Shown here in pieces: positions 61,000-64,000 of a stretch of DNA of 64,000 nucleotides. The notes below the pieces were generated by a model. That model made no database searches. It was not told where the DNA came from and saw only the letters and a list, made by a program, of their open reading frames with translations. This DNA comes from Symbiodinium natans (Eukaryota; Sar; Dinophyceae; Suessiales; Symbiodiniaceae), in the NCBI GenBank assembly GCA_905221605.1, contig CAJNDS010002204.1, positions 402,501 through 466,500 on the forward strand, given 5' to 3'. Made by a program: the position numbers and the translations under genes. Each line of letters opens with the position of its first letter. Position 1 is the stretch's first letter.

Positions 61000-61360
61000 T
61001 CAGCTGCATCTTGTGGCATATTCGCGCCATTTCACTTTGTTCACACGAGTGCCTGAACACGTGCTTCTGCCGGCTGTGCTGAACTGGGTCAATATGCACC
61101 CTTCTGCCGAGTGCTCTGCAAGCGCACACCTCAACGCGCGAATGATGTCACGACATGTAGCCGGAAACGCTGGGTGGTCAAACTTGAGCAGCTTTCCAAG
61201 GGCAGTCATCTTCTGGAGTTCTGGCCACACCGTGACTGAGATGCGCCGAACTGGAGTGCGACTCTGGAGCATGGCCATCTCTCCGAGTCCTCGGATGTCC
61301 TCGGCTTTCTGGCCAAATCGGCCACACCGTTGTACACCGCTGTACAGTTGCCCGGGAGTC
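61000..61360 (-). CDS. Hypothetical minus-strand segment
   Basis: Part of a 233-codon - strand frame. The section with VWPELQKMTALGKLLKFDHP and TCRDIIRALRCALAEHSAEG reads like a real helical exon, more so than the + strand readings. No family. A short GA repeat lies at 61,478-61,492. The rest of 61,360-62,220 shows no gene. Confidence 0.25.
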
Positions 61361-62224
61361 GGAGTGCAAAAAAGCAACTGCAAGACGGGCCGCCATGAAA
61401 CACATGGTGGAATCCGTGAGAACCGGACTTGGGACGTCGCACGGGGCGACTCTCCCTTCGGGGGGCTCAAGCGTGTGGAGAGAGAGAGAGAGGCAGTCAT
61501 CTTGTGTCTTTGAAACGGGAGGGAGTGTAGTGTGCGAAGCCACCGCGGCGTGTTTGTTTCCACCTTAGACTGTTTCCCGAGAGAGAGGAGGGAAGGGCTC
61601 AATATGAGGGCGAGATGGAAATGCCACCAAAGGCTTCGTACGGTCGGCTTGTGTCGAGCACTTTGCCTCACTCTCAACAAGAGAAAGAGTGTTTTCTGCA
61701 CTCCAATTTTGCAGTGGTAAGAGTCATGCTTCGCATCTTTTCATGTTCGGCAGGGCACGGGGACTATAGGTTGAGGGTGATTGGGGACGTTTGTCACTGG
61801 GTCCTCCCAGGCATCGCTTTGGTTACCCTCGTTTGCCATAAATGGGGCTATGCACTGCGTAGGGGCGTCAGCCCAGAAGCCCGGCCAAAGAAGGGGAAGG
61901 AGAGAAAGGAGGGCAAAATAATCACAACAATAAGAAGAGTATAGGAAGATAAATTACAAAAGCATGAAGGAAGTGCAAGAACACAAATGTGACAAGGAGG
62001 AAAGTCCATCTCTTCGCGGCTGCAGCTACTCGCAACGCACGTGAAGTGTTGTTGGTGCACGAGAATCCATGCAACAGTCCAAAGGGGCCGAACCATTGAT
62101 CGACCTCCCAAGACCCTCAATGTATCTCAGATTCTCAGATTCCAAGCTTATAGATTGTAGACTCTACTCTACACATCCCTGCATTGCTTCCACCGCTTTA
62201 CAGCCTCCGGGGTACTCTTGAGCC

Positions 62225-64000
62225 ATGAGACGCCTCTTTGGCCTCAGCAAGGCAAGTATGAAGCATCAGCGGTGGGGCAAGTGGCTTCGTGCATTTCTCG
62301 GATTTGCGCCAGGAAGAGCCGGCGGCGCAAACGCAAGCACCGAGCCTTCAGGAGGACAGCGCGAGACTCATCAGCCCACGCAACGCGGATTCGTGCCCTT
62401 GCCAGGCTTCAAGCCGCATTGACGAGCAGGCACGGCGATCAGTTCTCAAAGACGGCTGCAATCTTTTTCTTGTTTGTTTTTGCTCAAAAGAGCTTTCGAC
62501 TCTTGCCACATGCCTTCACTTGCAGGTGTCAAACCTGGAAGCCAAGATCTTGAAGACCGATGAGGAGATCAAAGGCTTCGTGGCGCAGGGGACCGCCAGA
62601 GGGATGTGTTCCAGTTCCCTAGTTCCCTAGTGCGCAGTCATGATCAGGAAGAACACCAGCAGCTGACACATCCCGAAACCTTAGATGAGGGCTGGGAAGG
62701 TAACAAAATTTGAAGGGGATGCGCGCCAGCTGTGTCTGCGGGTGTACGGACTGCCGTGCGGTCTCCGAAGGAGCTCCAACCCAACGGCCAAGTCCAAGGC
62801 GTTGCAGGCAGCTGGGACAGAAAAAATTGTGAGCGCGCGATGTCTGTGCATGTAGGATTAAGATCAGTATGTATTTGCATTGCTACACCATAAAGTACAA
62901 TTTTCTGTTCAAACATCTATATACTTGTATATAAATATTTGTGTATATTTCAACATTGTCGTCTGTGCATTTCTACGCGTTTGTACTTCTACACACAGTT
63001 GCTTATACACTGCCGTTTGTATGTTCACGGCCCCTCATCTCACAACCCTTCATAGTGTTCCAAGCAGCAAAGTCCAAGCTGTACTTGGATGTGTGAGGCA
63101 ATGAAGAAAAAGAAGATGTACGAGCAGCAGAGAGTCCCACTCTCAGCCCCAATTTCTCCTTCGAGCCTTGAGACTTCTCTGAGGGTGTGTGCCCAGGATC
63201 AGCTGCTCAGCACGCAGCATGGGCCTCAGATGTCACAGCCAGCCTTGGGCCACTGACCCTGGGCCTGGTCAGTGCACCTGATTTTCACCTGATGGCTGCA
63301 AAACCTTGAGCCTGGAGAATGGACCCTGGCTTGCTTGACTTCGCGTGGCTCTCCGTGGCTTCGCGTGGCTTGCGCAGACCTCCGCGTCTCAAGGTTTAAC
63401 GTTGAGAACCTCGCCTTCCAGCAAGAGCAGGCGGAGATCACGGCCATGGCTGCATGGCTGGCATGTGTTACAGGACTTGACAGGATGCCACGGGTGAACC
63501 CGCGTCACCCCACGGCTTGGGTAGCTGTCGCAGCCTGTGCTCTTGTCTCGCCAGGTAGAGGCCATGCAGAAAGGCCACACACAACTCAAGGACCACATGT
63601 CCTCATGTGGAAATCGGAAAGCTTCGCGTTCACTTCCCACACTGTAAGTGGGAGAAGCGTGGTTTTGGAACCAAGCCTGCTGGACTCTTGAGATGGCTTG
63701 AAAAGCGATTTTGCCCGTGTCATGAGGATCAAACTAAGCAGATGGATATCGCGGCAGTCGACAAGCTAACCGACGACATGGCAGATCTGCAGGATGAGCG
63801 CTGCCCTTGGTGGAGATTTGGTAGACTCTGCCTACGACACTTTTGCAATCTTTGACACTCGCCAACGGCCCCATGCGGTCCCCAATGCTTTGCCAAGGAT
63901 GAAAGCCATCAACGAGGCCCTGGCCCAAGGATCCATGGTGCCGGACGGTGCCACAGACGATGATCTGGCAAACGACCCGAACTTACCACGGAGAAGTTTA
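62225..64000 (+). CDS. CHMP5: CHMP5/VPS60, ESCRT-III-associated protein (3' end beyond window)
   Basis: A charged multivesicular body protein that acts with LIP5/Vta1 and Vps4 in ESCRT-III membrane scission at endosomes. Exons: 62,225-62,251 (MRRLFGLSK), 62,313-62,360, 62,406-62,429 (ASSRIDEQ), 62,526 to about 62,588 (VSNLEAKILKTDEEIKGF), an exon ending 63,077 (SKVQ), 63,098-63,131 (AMKKKKMYEQQ), 63,378-63,442 (LRVSRFNVENLAFQQEQ), 63,555-63,590 (VEAMQKGHTQLK), 63,727-63,797 (DIAAVDKLTDDMADLQD), and 63,898 to the edge (MKAINEALAQGS). Each block aligns in order with human CHMP5: MNRLFG, ISRLDAEL, LKQKRMYEQQ, FNMEQ, TVDAM, EDMMEDANEIQEAL. Phases agree at nearly all joins. About eight residues after KGFVAQG are missing and probably lie on a short exon between 62,590 and 63,050. 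Donors are all GC or GA. The gap 63,078-63,097 would be a 20-nt intron. The C-terminal MIM-like tail is outside the window. Confidence 0.93.

Overview
This window looks like nuclear DNA of a dinoflagellate, most likely a Symbiodiniaceae-type genome. That is an inference from what I can read: base composition is near 50% GC with many microsatellites, and the genes are broken into many short exons. Intron donors are GT, GC or GA with AG acceptors, usually with a G after the acceptor. There are TTTAGGG telomere-type repeats inside an intron. Every gene I can identify by family lies on the + strand, as in the one-directional gene arrays of dinoflagellates. No bacterial operons, ribosome binding sites, tRNAs, rRNAs or CRISPR arrays were seen. 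Simple ORF calling misses most of the genes, because exons are often 20-100 bases. I rebuilt them by finding conserved protein motifs in order and checking that splice phases match.

Layout. 1-4.2 kb: repeats (CA tracts and a 12-bp CACGTG-containing array), no gene seen. 4.2-7.1 kb: a GT90 (CAP10/POGLUT-type) glycosyltransferase, with a 57-base poly-G tract in an intron. 7.8-9.9 kb: a CAMK-like Ser/Thr protein kinase. 10.9-14.8 kb: coding-like segments on the - strand, unidentified. 14.7-15.4 kb: large TG and GC/GT microsatellites. 16.4-21.0 kb: an ankyrin-repeat/AGC-kinase fusion, with a foldback element carrying telomere-type repeats in its largest intron. 24.8-25.7 kb: an unidentified + strand gene. 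26.3-27.3 kb: a class I SAM methyltransferase of the METTL13/EEF1AKMT type. 30.3-32.9 kb: a secreted type I sulfatase. 35.8-36.6 kb: an unidentified gene. 37.3-40.4 kb: UDP-sugar pyrophosphorylase, in 11 exons that sum to exactly 574 codons including stop. 41.7-42.2 kb: C-terminal part of a probable glycosyltransferase. 44.3-45.7 kb: an ARL2BP (BART-domain) protein. 46.2-47.6 kb: a single-exon aspartyl/asparaginyl beta-hydroxylase-like oxygenase. 47.6-59.7 kb: pyrimidine-rich tracts and scattered coding-like segments I cannot name. 59.8-60.9 kb: a CUE/UBA-like protein with polyglutamine. 62.2 kb to the window end: CHMP5/VPS60, an ESCRT-III subunit, cut by the edge.

How they fit together. There is no operon logic, but several neighbours share secretory-pathway or glycan themes: GT90, sulfatase, UDP-sugar pyrophosphorylase, a second glycosyltransferase and a signal-peptide-bearing hydroxylase. 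ARL2BP (ARL2 GTPase effector) and CHMP5 (membrane scission) are conserved eukaryotic housekeeping genes and were the best controls for exon reconstruction.

The most unusual observation is that two unrelated conserved genes (the CAMK-like kinase and CHMP5) each appear to contain a 20-nt intron with GC...AG ends and a shared GCTNNACTTG start. Across about 47 resolved donors I count roughly 26 GC, 17 GT and 4 GA, so GC is the commonest donor here.
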